Under the pieces are notes generated by a model, which saw only the letters and a program-made list of their open reading frames with translations, was not told where the DNA came from and did not search any database. From Myroides odoratimimus (GTDB lineage: Bacteria; Bacteroidota; Bacteroidia; Flavobacteriales; Flavobacteriaceae), in assembly GCF_001485415.1 (NCBI RefSeq), contig NZ_BCMQ01000003.1, positions 124,001 through 188,000 of the forward strand: a stretch of DNA of 64,000 nucleotides, given 5' to 3'. The position numbers and the translations under genes are program-made. How positions within the stretch are numbered: position 1 is the stretch's first letter; each line of letters begins with the position of its first letter. Below are positions 43,597 to 52,384 of the stretch, one piece after another.

Positions 43597-44715
43597 TTAT
43601 TGAATATCTAGTCGATATGTTTTGCGTTCTTTGTGAATCTCTGGGTTTAACTGTTTCCAAAGTTGTTGAATTTTATTGTTTTCAACCAATAGAGGATTAG
43701 TCTCGACAAATGTGATATTGTGTTTTGAAAAACACTTGTATATCTCTTCAAAAATTATTGCAGTAACTCCTTTATTTCTATATTCAGGATCTACACCAAT
43801 TAAATAAAACTCTGCGTGACTGTTTTTCTTAATAGCTTGTAACAGATGCCAAAAACCAAAAGGGAAGAGTTTTCCGTTAGCCTTTTGGAATGCTCTAGAG
43901 AAAGAAGGCATTGTAATGGCAAAAGCAATCATTTTATTATTTTCATCCATAATACAAGAGATATAGTCTGGATGAATAAACTGTAGGTATTTCTTTTTAT
44001 AGTGCTCTACTTGAAAAGGCTCTATAGGTACAAAGCTTTGTAAGTCTGCATAAGTCTTGTTTAATAGAGCAAACATTTCATCAACATAAGGCATTAGTTC
44101 TTTAATCGTTTTGAACTCTAGTACTTTTACATTGTATCTCGTTTTTATAAGAGAAGACATTTTGTCTATTTTCGGTTTATCAAATTTAGAGATATCGAGT
44201 TTGTATTCAATCCATTCAGCCTCAGGTTTAAAACCAAGTTGTTGCATATGTTGTGGATAATACTCGAAGTTGTATAATCCTATCATGGTTGCTATATAAT
44301 CAAACCCTTTAGTCAGCATTCCTGCTTTATCCATATTAGAGAATCCCATAGGGCCTTCTATATATTCCATATTTTGGCTTTTACCGAATGCGATAACAGT
44401 GTCTATTAAAGCTTTTGTCACTTCAATATCATCAATCATTTCTAACCATCCGAAGCGCACTTTAGGCTTGTGTAAATCTTTTACTTCTGTCCAATTGATA
44501 CAGCAAGCAACTCGTCCTACAATTTCATTGTTTTTATAAGCTAGGTAAAAGTGAACGTCTACAGTCTTGAAGATATCATTGTTTCTATCAAAACTTTTGA
44601 TCTCTTCTTTAATCATAGAAGGAACCCAGTACTTATTGTCTTTATATAGTTTAAAAGGGAACTTAACGAATTCTTTAATTTCTTGATTCGTTTTAGCTTC
44701 TCTAATTTCAATCAT
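43597..44715 (-). CDS. GNAT-fold protein of Flavobacteria (often labelled GTP cyclohydrolase)
   Basis: A 372-residue cytosolic protein with two GNAT-like halves: IKEFVKFPFKLYKDNKYWVP and EIVGRVACCINW in the first, then FYLIGVDPEYRNKGVTAIIFEEIY in the second with a degenerate acetyl-CoA loop. Homologs in Bacteroidota are annotated as hypothetical or, I believe wrongly, as GTP cyclohydrolase. It resembles the YghO/BioG-type N-acyltransferases of unknown substrate. Single gene with its own terminator. Confidence 0.7.
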   Translation of the reverse strand: MIEIREAKTNQEIKEFVKFPFKLYKDNKYWVPSMIKEEIKSFDRNNDIFKTVDVHFYLAYKNNEIVGRVACCINWTEVKDLHKPKVRFGWLEMIDDIEVTKALIDTVIAFGKSQNMEYIEGPMGFSNMDKAGMLTKGFDYIATMIGLYNFEYYPQHMQQLGFKPEAEWIEYKLDISKFDKPKIDKMSSLIKTRYNVKVLEFKTIKELMPYVDEMFALLNKTYADLQSFVPIEPFQVEHYKKKYLQFIHPDYISCIMDENNKMIAFAITMPSFSRAFQKANGKLFPFGFWHLLQAIKKNSHAEFYLIGVDPEYRNKGVTAIIFEEIYKCFSKHNITFVETNPLLVENNKIQQLWKQLNPEIHKERKTYRLDIQ

Positions 44716-44802
44716 TTTGTTTCGTTTTTTAAACTCAGGATTACAAAGATACTTATTTGTAATATTAGAAAAACAAGGTTTGTCTAATTAAAAGTACAGT
44801 TG

Positions 44803-45471
44803 TTATAGTAGTTTCTTGATAGTAAGGAGTTCGTTATACTTTTGTTGTTTAGGATAAGACCGAATAGAATAGTTTTCTTTAGGAAATAAAGTGTAAAAAT
44901 GCTCATTACGAGTCTCATCTTCTTTTGTCAGTACTATGGTATTGAATAATATGAAACCTTTTGGGTTTAGTAATTCTTGTAGCCTCTCAACAAAATAACG
45001 TTCAAATAAGAAGTCGGGCATTCTTGCATCTTGGAAGATATCTATGATGATTAGATCATACTGTTCTTTAGAACGCAAGACAAATTCAAAAGCATCTATG
45101 TTGTGAATAACGTGGTTAGTGTTGTACTTTTCGATATCAAAGTACTTTTTACCAATAAATAGAATAGCTTCATCTAGCTCAACACTATCAATGGCATTTT
45201 GGTATTTTACTTCATCTCTTAATGTTTTGAGAACTCCACCTGCTCCAAGACCAAGGATAAGCACCTTGTTCATTTTTTTGATTTTCTCAAAACCTATAAA
45301 ACTAAGCCCATTCTTTAGTACTTTTTCTAGATTACCGTAAGAGTAGTTGGTGTGTTTAGTATCTACTACTAGATGTCCATCAATCCAAGTTACTTCTAAT
45401 TGTTGACTAACTTTTGAGGGAATTTTCTTTTCTATAACTGGGGTAAAATAACTTAGGATTTTCTTTATCAT
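44803..45471 (-). CDS. Spermidine-synthase-like methyltransferase-fold protein
   Basis: A 222-residue Rossmann protein with VLILGLGAGGVLKTLRDEV (SAM or decarboxylated-SAM loop), VELDEAILFIGKKYF and LIIIDIFQDA. It resembles the catalytic core of spermidine synthases but lacks the N-terminal beta domain and the exact GGGDGG loop, so it may be a methyltransferase or an aminopropyltransferase relative of unknown substrate. The window also has a deoxyhypusine-synthase-like gene, but 40 kb away. Confidence 0.72.
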   Translation of the reverse strand: MIKKILSYFTPVIEKKIPSKVSQQLEVTWIDGHLVVDTKHTNYSYGNLEKVLKNGLSFIGFEKIKKMNKVLILGLGAGGVLKTLRDEVKYQNAIDSVELDEAILFIGKKYFDIEKYNTNHVIHNIDAFEFVLRSKEQYDLIIIDIFQDARMPDFLFERYFVERLQELLNPKGFILFNTIVLTKEDETRNEHFYTLFPKENYSIRSYPKQQKYNELLTIKKLL

Positions 45472-45557
45472 TTTTTTCTAGCTCAACTTTCCTTCAAAGA
45501 TAAATCAAATATTAGATACCTAAAACGGCAATTTTTACTAGGTGATATGGATTAGAA

Positions 45558-46070
45558 TTATCGCGGTTTAAATTGACTAAATGTTCCATCTTTATAAAAA
45601 ATAATCACCTGTTCAATCTCTCCTTTATTAGATCCTAAAGCAAAATGAGGGAGAATATTTTCAGTACTATTTTCTTCTTTTTGGTCGTGAATAGAGGTGG
45701 TTTTTTCCGTTGTTATTTCTTCTTTTTTCTCTACAAAACTTGGAGCTAATTCTTCTTCTTTTTCAGCCGAAAAAAGATCAGTTGAGTAAGGAGTGGTCAT
45801 TGGAGTAGAAGGAGGAGTTTGGATAATTTTAGTGATAGTAGTGGTATTGTCTTTCTCTAAATAGTTACCCGTTCCTTTGATTAACCATTCCAAACTTAGC
45901 TCAGGAAAAGCTTCGTTTACTTTTAAAATAAAGTCTAAACTAGGTTTATTTCTACCTGACAAAAGGTGAGATAAACTAGACCTTTGAACACCAACTTTGT
46001 CTGCAAAAGAAGAGGCAGAGTAGTCATAGTTGTGAAGTATAAATTCAAGTCTGTTTACAAAGTTATCCAT
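45558..46070 (-). CDS. XRE-family transcription regulator
   Basis: A 170-residue protein with an N-terminal HTH_3 domain (about 5-60; SASSFADKVGVQRSSLSHLLSGRNKPSLDFI) similar to phage CI-type repressors, then a long low-complexity Glu/Thr/Lys/Ser linker, ending in a short tail (VIIFYKDGTFSQFKPR). No peptidase domain. It is transcribed away from the M14 gene, and the 300 bases between hold repeated GTTTACA/TGTAAAC boxes that may be its operators. Confidence 0.85.
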   Translation of the reverse strand: MDNFVNRLEFILHNYDYSASSFADKVGVQRSSLSHLLSGRNKPSLDFILKVNEAFPELSLEWLIKGTGNYLEKDNTTTITKIIQTPPSTPMTTPYSTDLFSAEKEEELAPSFVEKKEEITTEKTTSIHDQKEENSTENILPHFALGSNKGEIEQVIIFYKDGTFSQFKPR

Positions 46071-46374
46071 AGCATTTTGTTTATAGAAGTAAATAGTTAT
46101 AGTGTTTACAAATGTAATATTGTTTATAATATTACAAATGTATACATATTTAGAATTGTAAACAACACTAAAGTTTATGTTTAAGTAATAATATATAAAG
46201 TACTTATAAATAATTAAGTAGCTAGCATTGTTTAATTTTGTAAACTTCTAAAGTGTTGCTGATGGTAGTTATGGTTTAAGTATGTTACTTTTGTAAACAA
46301 AGAGTTACTTTAAATTGTTTACAGATGTAAAAGATAAGTTATTTACATTTGTAACATCATATAATAATAGAGGG
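46071..46374. promoter_or_regulatory. Divergent control region with GTTTACA/TGTAAAC array
   Basis: Exact 7-mers lie at 46104-46110, 46157-46163, 46239-46245, 46292-46298 and 46317-46323, with a near match at 46342. Several follow directly on a TAnnTTTG -7 box: TACATTTG on the minus strand at 46109-46116 (toward the XRE gene), and TAATTTTG (46233), TACTTTTG (46286) and TACATTTG (46344) on the plus strand (toward M14). An inverted repeat TGTAATATT...AATATTACA lies at 46113-46136. Repression by the XRE protein is inferred. Confidence 0.6.
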
Positions 46375-47526
46375 ATGAACTATAACTTTTTAGTAGATAA
46401 CTATACCAATAAATGTGTGTCAGGTAGATATGTGACAGCTGACATGATTGTTGATTTTTTAAATGACTTAAACCTAAACTTCAAGGTTGAGGAGAAAGGA
46501 AAATCAGTAGAAGGAAGATTGATAAAAACGATAACATGGGGTGTTGGTAGCACGCGTATTTTTATGTGGTCTCAGATGCACGGAAATGAATCTACAACAA
46601 CAAAAGCAGTATTAGATTTTCTTCTTTTACTCCATCAAGAAAAAGAGAGTTTCATTAAAGAATGGTATGCTAAATTTACCTTTTATATAGTGCCTATTCT
46701 GAACCCTGATGGAGCACATTATTATACTCGAGTAAATGCAAATCAGGTAGACCTTAATAGAGACTCTATTGACCTTAGTCAACCAGAAAGTAAATTGCTT
46801 AGAACTTTATTAGAAGAGTATAAACCAGACTATGCATTTAACCTACATGATCAGCGAACAATATTTGGGGTAGGAGAGACTGGGAAACCTGCTACAGTTT
46901 CTTTTTTAGCTCCTTCTTATAATATGGAAAGAGAGATTAACGATAATCGCTTAAAAGCAATTAAATTAATCGTGTCAATGAACAAAGAACTTCAAAAGGT
47001 AATTCCAGGACAAGTAGGAAGGTTTGATGATGGGTTTAATATAAATTGTATTGGAGATTATTGTCAATCACTAGGTATACCAACCATATTATTTGAAGCA
47101 GGACATTATCCTGAGGATTATATAAGAGAAGAAAGCAGAAAGATTATATTTAGAAGCTTACTAGTGGTAGTTTCTGAGATATTTTCTTCAAATTATGAGA
47201 ATAATACAGTAGATTCCTATTTTAGTATTCCAGAAAACAGTAAAAACTTCAATGATATAGCTATTGAATTTGTCAAACTTAAAGAAACTGACGAGGATTA
47301 TATTGTGAAAATCCAATATTTAGAGCAATTAGAAGAAGATAATGTTAAACTTTATCCTATAATTGTTGATATTATTAAAAAAGAGAGTAAATTTGTCCAT
47401 CATCGTATAAAAGAAAATCTCTTTTTTAAAGAAAGTATTGAAAATATTGATGAAGTACTAGATAAAAGATTAACTGAGGTTATTGATTTAAAGGCTGAAG
47501 AGGTTAATTATTTATTAAAAAAATAA
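46375..47526 (+). CDS. M14-family zinc carboxypeptidase-like protein
   Basis: A 383-residue cytosolic peptidase with the M14 zinc site HGNES (His and Glu at about 69 and 72), the second His in FNLHDQR near 157 and the catalytic Glu in LFEAGHY near 239; NPDGAHYYTRVNANQVDLNRD supplies the substrate-binding Asn-Arg. The ATG at 46375 has AGAGGG before it and is preferred to a TTG at 46315 that would begin inside an operator box. No signal peptide, so it acts on cytosolic peptides or peptidoglycan fragments. Confidence 0.85.
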   Translation: MNYNFLVDNYTNKCVSGRYVTADMIVDFLNDLNLNFKVEEKGKSVEGRLIKTITWGVGSTRIFMWSQMHGNESTTTKAVLDFLLLLHQEKESFIKEWYAKFTFYIVPILNPDGAHYYTRVNANQVDLNRDSIDLSQPESKLLRTLLEEYKPDYAFNLHDQRTIFGVGETGKPATVSFLAPSYNMEREINDNRLKAIKLIVSMNKELQKVIPGQVGRFDDGFNINCIGDYCQSLGIPTILFEAGHYPEDYIREESRKIIFRSLLVVVSEIFSSNYENNTVDSYFSIPENSKNFNDIAIEFVKLKETDEDYIVKIQYLEQLEEDNVKLYPIIVDIIKKESKFVHHRIKENLFFKESIENIDEVLDKRLTEVIDLKAEEVNYLLKK

Positions 47527-47614
47527 TAAAATTTATTTTTTTTTCAGAAAATCCAAATTTTATTTAGTATTATTGTACAGAATTATAGATTATAATAAGA
47601 TAAATAATTGATTT

Positions 47615-48094
47615 ATGAGTAAATTTCGTTTAGATGAAATCGATCACCAAATCCTAGATATGTTGATTGACAATACGAGAGTTCCTTTTGCAGATATAGC
47701 AAAAAAACTATTAATCTCTGCAGGTACTGTTCACGTTCGTGTTAAGAAAATGGAAGATGCAGGAATTATCCAAGGTTCTTCTTTAACATTAGATTATGAA
47801 AAATTAGGATATGCTTTCATCGCATATATTGGAATCTTCTTACATAACACGTCACAAACTAAGTTTGTATTAGAGCGTATTAATGAAATTCCTTTCGTAA
47901 CTGTAGCGCACGTAACTACAGGTAAGTTTAACGTGTTCTGCAAAATTAGAGCGAAAAACACACGTCATGCAAAAGAAGTTATTTACATGATTGATGATAT
48001 CGAAGGAGTTTACAGAACTGAATCAATGATTTCTCTAGAAGAAAGCATCAATGATAAAAAACGTTTAATGCATACAATCTTTAAAGAACTTTAA
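47615..48094 (+). CDS. Lrp/AsnC-family transcription regulator
   Basis: A 159-residue regulator: N-terminal winged HTH (EIDHQILDMLIDNTRVPFADIAKKL to GTVHVRVKKMEDAGII) and a C-terminal RAM/AsnC effector domain (ALIGIFL-type strand AYIGIFLH, VTTGKFNVFCKIRAKN, ESMISLEESIN). Binds DNA as an octamer and usually responds to an amino acid. The neighbours give no clear target. Terminator at 48119. Confidence 0.93.
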   Translation: MSKFRLDEIDHQILDMLIDNTRVPFADIAKKLLISAGTVHVRVKKMEDAGIIQGSSLTLDYEKLGYAFIAYIGIFLHNTSQTKFVLERINEIPFVTVAHVTTGKFNVFCKIRAKNTRHAKEVIYMIDDIEGVYRTESMISLEESINDKKRLMHTIFKEL

Positions 48095-48118
48095 GATTAG
48101 AATGTATATCACATATAA

Positions 48119-48150
48119 AAGAGAGTATCTACTAGATACTCTCTTTTTTT
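48119..48150 (+). terminator. Terminator after the Lrp gene
   Basis: AAGAGAGTATCT and AGATACTCTCTT pair around ACT, followed by a T run. Confidence 0.9.
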
Positions 48151-48225
48151 GTATTTATATGGGATAGAGAGTATAAAAATGTCAAGCTGTGATTAGGTTT
48201 ATAGGGTATCTTTTCTTTTTATTTG

Positions 48226-48233
48226 TATTTTTG
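48226..48233 (+). promoter_or_regulatory. -7 box directly upstream of the 48244 gene
   Basis: TATTTTTG matches TAnnTTTG; the start codon lies only 10 bases further, so the transcript would be almost leaderless. No clear -33 TTG is seen. Confidence 0.4.
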
Positions 48234-48243
48234 AAAAAAAACC

Positions 48244-49248
48244 ATGGACTCATTAACACAAATCATACTAGGTGGTGCGGTTGGAAATGCTATTGTAGGT
48301 CGTAAGATAGGCAATAGGGCAATTCTTTATGGAGCAATAGCAGGTACTATACCTGATTTAGATATTTTGTCTGTTTTTTTTACTGATCCTATCACAGCTG
48401 TAGAAGTACATCGTGGGTTCACACATTCTATTCTATTTGCTTTTTTGGGAGCTATTTTGTTCGGTTATTTACTCTATTTTATAGAGAAAAAGAATAAAGT
48501 AACTTACGAAGAGGGGTTTTGGCTTTTCTTTTGGGGGTTCTTTACACATGCTCTCTTAGATATGTTTACCACATGGGGCACTAGGCTGTTTTGGCCTCTT
48601 GATTACTCTTTTGCATTCAAGTCTATCTTTGTGATAGATCCTTTATACACTTTACCGTTTGCATACTTTTTGGTGCGTTCAATGCGAGAGAAGTCAAATT
48701 TAGACAAAAGAATGTTTTATAATAGAATGGGGTTCTATGTAAGTTCATTCTATCTATTTATTACATTAATGCTTAAGGCATTCGCTTTTTACAGTTTTAC
48801 CGACGCATTAGATCGCCAAGGAATTAAGTACACAGAAATGTCTGTAAAACCTACAGTGATGAATACTATCCTTTGGAATGCTATTGTAGAAACAAAAGAT
48901 TCTTTTTTAATAGGAGAGTACTCTTTCTTTGATAAGTCTCCTATTACCTTTCAGGAGTTTCCTAAAAACCACACTCTTATAAAGTCTTTAGAGAGTCACC
49001 CACTAATTGTACGCTTAGTAAAGATTAGTGAAGGATATTATACTTTTTCTGAAAAGAAAGATGAAGTCTATTTCAATGATTTGCGCTTTGGTCTGTTGAA
49101 AAATGAAGGAGAAGAAGTGCAGTTTGCTTTTAGTTATAGATTCTACTTAGATGATAAAGGAGAGCTACAAGTAGAAGAAGTGAAAAAAGAGAGAAAAGAT
49201 GGTTTTAAATTATTGAAAAAGCTATGGTTTAGACTCCAAGGAGTATAA
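48244..49248 (+). CDS. YdjM-type membrane-bound metal-dependent hydrolase
   Basis: A 334-residue inner-membrane protein of the DUF457/YdjM family. The N-terminal part has MDSLTQIILGGAVGNAI, GAIAGTIPDLDIL, HRGFTHSILF and HALLDMFTTWGT, the conserved Asp/His positions thought to bind metal, with about four or five membrane segments. A soluble C-terminal domain follows from about 190. Enzyme activity in this family is predicted, not well tested. The next gene starts 32 bases after it and may be co-transcribed. Confidence 0.85.
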   Translation: MDSLTQIILGGAVGNAIVGRKIGNRAILYGAIAGTIPDLDILSVFFTDPITAVEVHRGFTHSILFAFLGAILFGYLLYFIEKKNKVTYEEGFWLFFWGFFTHALLDMFTTWGTRLFWPLDYSFAFKSIFVIDPLYTLPFAYFLVRSMREKSNLDKRMFYNRMGFYVSSFYLFITLMLKAFAFYSFTDALDRQGIKYTEMSVKPTVMNTILWNAIVETKDSFLIGEYSFFDKSPITFQEFPKNHTLIKSLESHPLIVRLVKISEGYYTFSEKKDEVYFNDLRFGLLKNEGEEVQFAFSYRFYLDDKGELQVEEVKKERKDGFKLLKKLWFRLQGV

Positions 49249-49280
49249 CTAAATGATAAAAACTTATTATTCTTTTACCT

Positions 49281-50237
49281 ATGTCAGCTTATCAAAAACA
49301 TTTTATTCATATTATTTCAGAACAACTGCCGGAGGGAATAAAGCTAGTTGATTTTATCTCTGAGCTAATTCATTTAGGTAAGGAAGCTTGTTATAGAAGA
49401 ATCAGAGGAGAAGTGGAGTTTACCTTGACAGAGGTAGTTACGATAGCAAAAGCAATGAACATTAATCTTACTTCTTTAATTATTAGAGAAGGAGGAGATA
49501 AGATTACTTGTAACTTAAGAGTATTAAAGGAGGATACTTTAGAACAAGTTTACATCAGGATGATAGAGGCTGAATTAAACGTTTTAGAGGGGTTTGAACA
49601 AAAAAGTAGACATACACTTCACATGGTGTGTAAAGAGCTTCCAGAGCTTCTGTATTTAGCTTCAGATAACCTGATGAAGTTGCGTTTAATGAAAATAGAA
49701 TTAAACCAAGGGGTTTTAATACCGACAGCGTTTAAAAAAATTGAGATAACCTCAGCTATCAAAAGAATTCAACAACGATATTGGCAAGCTTTACATGACT
49801 TTAAACTCACTGTGTACTTAGGTCCTGATATATTAAATACATTGGTATACGATATCTTGTATTTTTATAAGATCAATACACTAACAGAAGAGGATAAAAC
49901 ACTAATACAAAATGAACTTAATGAAGTAATAGATCTACTTAGCTTGATAGGAAGCACAGGGAAGTATAAGAATAAAGAGATAGAGCTTTATCTGTCTTAT
50001 TTAGGATTAGATATTTCTCATAACTATTTAAAATCTGATGGATTAGAAGCAAGTGTAGTACATCTAAGTAGTCCAAATAGTATTTTATCATTTGATCCTG
50101 CATTTAATAACGCACAAGAACATCGCATTAACATGATAAAACGGACTTCTACTTTGATTAGTTTGTCAGGAGAACCCGAGAAAGTAGCTTATCTAAACAA
50201 GCAGAGAGAGGTTTTAAAAAATATAAAGAGCAAGTAA
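49281..50237 (+). CDS. BetR-like helix-turn-helix protein
   Basis: A 318-residue cytosolic protein. Residues 15-65 resemble a lambda-repressor-like HTH (FISELIHLGKEACYRRIRGEVEFTLTEVVTIAKAM) of the kind labelled BetR in Bacteroidota. The rest is helical (IRMIEAELNVLEGFEQ; IKRIQQRYWQALHDFKL) and of unknown role. It probably regulates transcription. A hairpin overlaps its stop codon. Confidence 0.65.
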   Translation: MSAYQKHFIHIISEQLPEGIKLVDFISELIHLGKEACYRRIRGEVEFTLTEVVTIAKAMNINLTSLIIREGGDKITCNLRVLKEDTLEQVYIRMIEAELNVLEGFEQKSRHTLHMVCKELPELLYLASDNLMKLRLMKIELNQGVLIPTAFKKIEITSAIKRIQQRYWQALHDFKLTVYLGPDILNTLVYDILYFYKINTLTEEDKTLIQNELNEVIDLLSLIGSTGKYKNKEIELYLSYLGLDISHNYLKSDGLEASVVHLSSPNSILSFDPAFNNAQEHRINMIKRTSTLISLSGEPEKVAYLNKQREVLKNIKSK

Positions 50238-50250
50238 TTGCTCTTTTTTT
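50225..50250 (+). terminator. Terminator overlapping the stop codon
   Basis: AAAGAGCAA and TTGCTCTTT pair around GTAA, which contains the TAA stop, followed by four more T. Confidence 0.8.
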
Positions 50251-50356
50251 GTGGGAATAGACATAGATGTTATTCTTTGTTTCGCTATTAGACACAGATT
50301 GAAAAGTTCCTTTTCATTTATAGTTGTTATTTGCAGCTAATAAAAATGATGGATCA

Positions 50357-51646
50357 ATGGCAAATAAAGATTTTAAACCAGGCATAGAACAAGCGAAAGC
50401 ACTTGATAAGGCAGATGTATTATATAGATTTAGAGAAAGATTCTTCCCTTTAGCAGATAATAAGATCTATATGGATGGTAATTCTCTAGGGTTAGCGTCT
50501 AAGGATGCAGAGCAAGCTTTGTTACAAGTGATGGAGGTATGGAAAAGTGAAGGTATTCTAATTTGGAATGTAGAGAGTGGACATTACTTTAACTATGGTA
50601 AGAATCTAGGAAATAGAGTAGGTCGTTTGATTAATGCACAGGAGAATGAGGTAATGATTACAGCTAATACAACGCTTAATATACACCAGGTTATAGCGAC
50701 ATTCTGGAAACCTACTAAGCAGCGTTATAAGATACTTGTAGATGATTTAAACTTCCCGACAGATAGATATGCTGTAGATAGTCAGATAGCATTAAAGGGG
50801 ATGAAGGTAGAAGAAGTTTTAAAAGTAGTAGAGAGTAGTGATGGAGTGTTCATTGATGAGGATGCGGTGATAGAGGCGATGACCCCAGATGTAGCAGTGA
50901 TTTTATTGCCTTCTGTATTGTACAGAAGTGCTCAACTCCTAGATATGCAACGCCTAACGAATGAAGCGCATAAACGCGGTATATACATTGGTTTTGACTT
51001 ATGTCACTCTATTGGAGCAGTAGCACATGATTTTGACTTAATTAATCCAGATTTTGCTATCTGGTGCAATTATAAGTATCTATCAGCAGGTCCTGGTTCT
51101 ACAGCAGGTCTTTATATCAATAAAAAACATTTTAATAAATCAGTGGGACTTGCAGGTTGGTTTGGAAATAAAGACGAAACACAGTTCCAACTAAAGCATG
51201 AGTTCGAACAAGCTTCTGATATAACAGCCTTTCAGACAGGTACACCGAATATCTTCTCGATGGCTCCTCTGGAAGGAGTATTAAATATATATGAAGAAGC
51301 GGGAATGGAGCATATTAGAGCAAAGTCATTAAACTTGACAGCTTATATGATGTATCTCATCGATACCCGACTAAGACTGTATGGATATTCGTATAACAAT
51401 GAAACAGAGGATTATAAGCGTGGAGGACATGTGGCATTAGTCCATGATGAAGCTTATAGAATTTGTTTAGCCTTAAAACATCATAATATTATTCCTGATT
51501 ATAGAGAGCCTAATGTTATTCGTCTTGCTCCTATAGCATTGTATAATTCTTATCAGGAAGTCTATAAGTTAATCGAAGTATTAGAAGTAATTGGTCAAGA
51601 ACAGCAATGGAATAATTTTAGCAATCAAAGAGCAATAGTTATTTAA
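50357..51646 (+). CDS. kynU: Kynureninase
   Basis: PLP enzyme that cleaves kynurenine (or 3-hydroxykynurenine) to anthranilate (or 3-hydroxyanthranilate) and alanine in tryptophan breakdown. The 429-residue protein has YMDGNSLGLAS at the N-terminus, VLYRSAQLLDM, the Asp/His pair FDLCHSIGAV, the PLP lysine in WCNYKYLSAGPGS, and TGTPNIFSMAPLEG. ATG at 50357 is preferred to a TTG at 50324. No other kynurenine pathway gene is in the window. Confidence 0.93.
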   Translation: MANKDFKPGIEQAKALDKADVLYRFRERFFPLADNKIYMDGNSLGLASKDAEQALLQVMEVWKSEGILIWNVESGHYFNYGKNLGNRVGRLINAQENEVMITANTTLNIHQVIATFWKPTKQRYKILVDDLNFPTDRYAVDSQIALKGMKVEEVLKVVESSDGVFIDEDAVIEAMTPDVAVILLPSVLYRSAQLLDMQRLTNEAHKRGIYIGFDLCHSIGAVAHDFDLINPDFAIWCNYKYLSAGPGSTAGLYINKKHFNKSVGLAGWFGNKDETQFQLKHEFEQASDITAFQTGTPNIFSMAPLEGVLNIYEEAGMEHIRAKSLNLTAYMMYLIDTRLRLYGYSYNNETEDYKRGGHVALVHDEAYRICLALKHHNIIPDYREPNVIRLAPIALYNSYQEVYKLIEVLEVIGQEQQWNNFSNQRAIVI

Positions 51647-51658
51647 TTTAATATAAAG

Positions 51659-51692
51659 AAAGACGTTTCAATAGTATTTGGAGCGTCTTTTC
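51659..51692 (+). terminator. Terminator after kynU
   Basis: AAAGACG and CGTCTTT enclose an AT-rich loop with further weak pairing, followed by TCTTTTT. Confidence 0.65.
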
Positions 51693-51730
51693 TTTTTACT
51701 TTTACAATAGAATTAGAAATTGTTTACTGA

Positions 51731-52297
51731 ATGATTATTGATATTAATCAACATAAAATCTCTATTGGGAGTCATTATGACATATTTATTGATGGAGAAA
51801 AGATGTATTATGGAAAGCAAAAGCTTTTTAAGTTGTTTGCAGAAGTGAATTTGTTTGCAGAAACAACCAATGAACAAGCCTTTAAGGTCAAAAAGAAGTT
51901 CTTTCTGTTGTATCCTACCTATGTATTAACTGATAGTCAAGGAAAAGAAGCTACATTAGAGATGAAGTCCTATTGGAAGACTCATTATCAATGTACTTAC
52001 CAACATAAAGTATATGATATCTATGCACATCGAGGGCGCAAGTGTTCTGTTTTTATAAATGGAAAGCAAGTAGCATGGTGGGATAAGCAGGCAGTGTCTT
52101 GGTTTGATGGAGATAATTATCAAATTATAGCGGATGATGATGTGAATGCAGAAGTGCTGATTGCTTGTTGTTTAGCTTATGATAACTATACTTATAAATC
52201 TCAAGATAAAGGTGTGTTTAATTATGATCTAGGTAACTTAATCTTTCAAAACAGAAGTTTTGATAAACAGTGGAAACCTAACAATAAAAATAAATAA
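51731..52297 (+). CDS. Tandem paralog 1, LURP-one-like fold (hypothetical)
   Basis: A 188-residue soluble protein without signal peptide. It is clearly related to the next gene: both share FDYWKTHYQC-type and VYDIYAHRG blocks (SYWKTHYQC here, SFWKTHYQC there), then KCS-IF, AWWDK, DNY and DVN-LLIA-LAYD. The strand pattern resembles the LURP-one/tubby-like beta barrel, which is inference. Member of the run of small proteins at 51.7-55.7 kb. Confidence 0.7.
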   Translation: MIIDINQHKISIGSHYDIFIDGEKMYYGKQKLFKLFAEVNLFAETTNEQAFKVKKKFFLLYPTYVLTDSQGKEATLEMKSYWKTHYQCTYQHKVYDIYAHRGRKCSVFINGKQVAWWDKQAVSWFDGDNYQIIADDDVNAEVLIACCLAYDNYTYKSQDKGVFNYDLGNLIFQNRSFDKQWKPNNKNK

Positions 52298-52310
52298 AGC
52301 ATTTTAGGAT

Positions 52311-52347
52311 AAAAAGGCTCTTTAACACTAGTGTTGAGAGCCTTTTT
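52311..52347 (+). terminator. Terminator between the tandem paralogs
   Basis: AAAAAGGCTCT and AGAGCCTTTTT pair, with the palindrome AACACTAGTGTT in the loop. Confidence 0.85.
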
Positions 52348-52384
52348 ATCTTTAGTTTTATAGAGTCAAACACAAAGATGAATA

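Noticed and set aside
46315..46374. TTG start for the M14 peptidase 20 codons upstream
   Set aside because: It would lie inside a GTTTACA box and ahead of a good -7 element; the ATG at 46375 follows AGAGGG.
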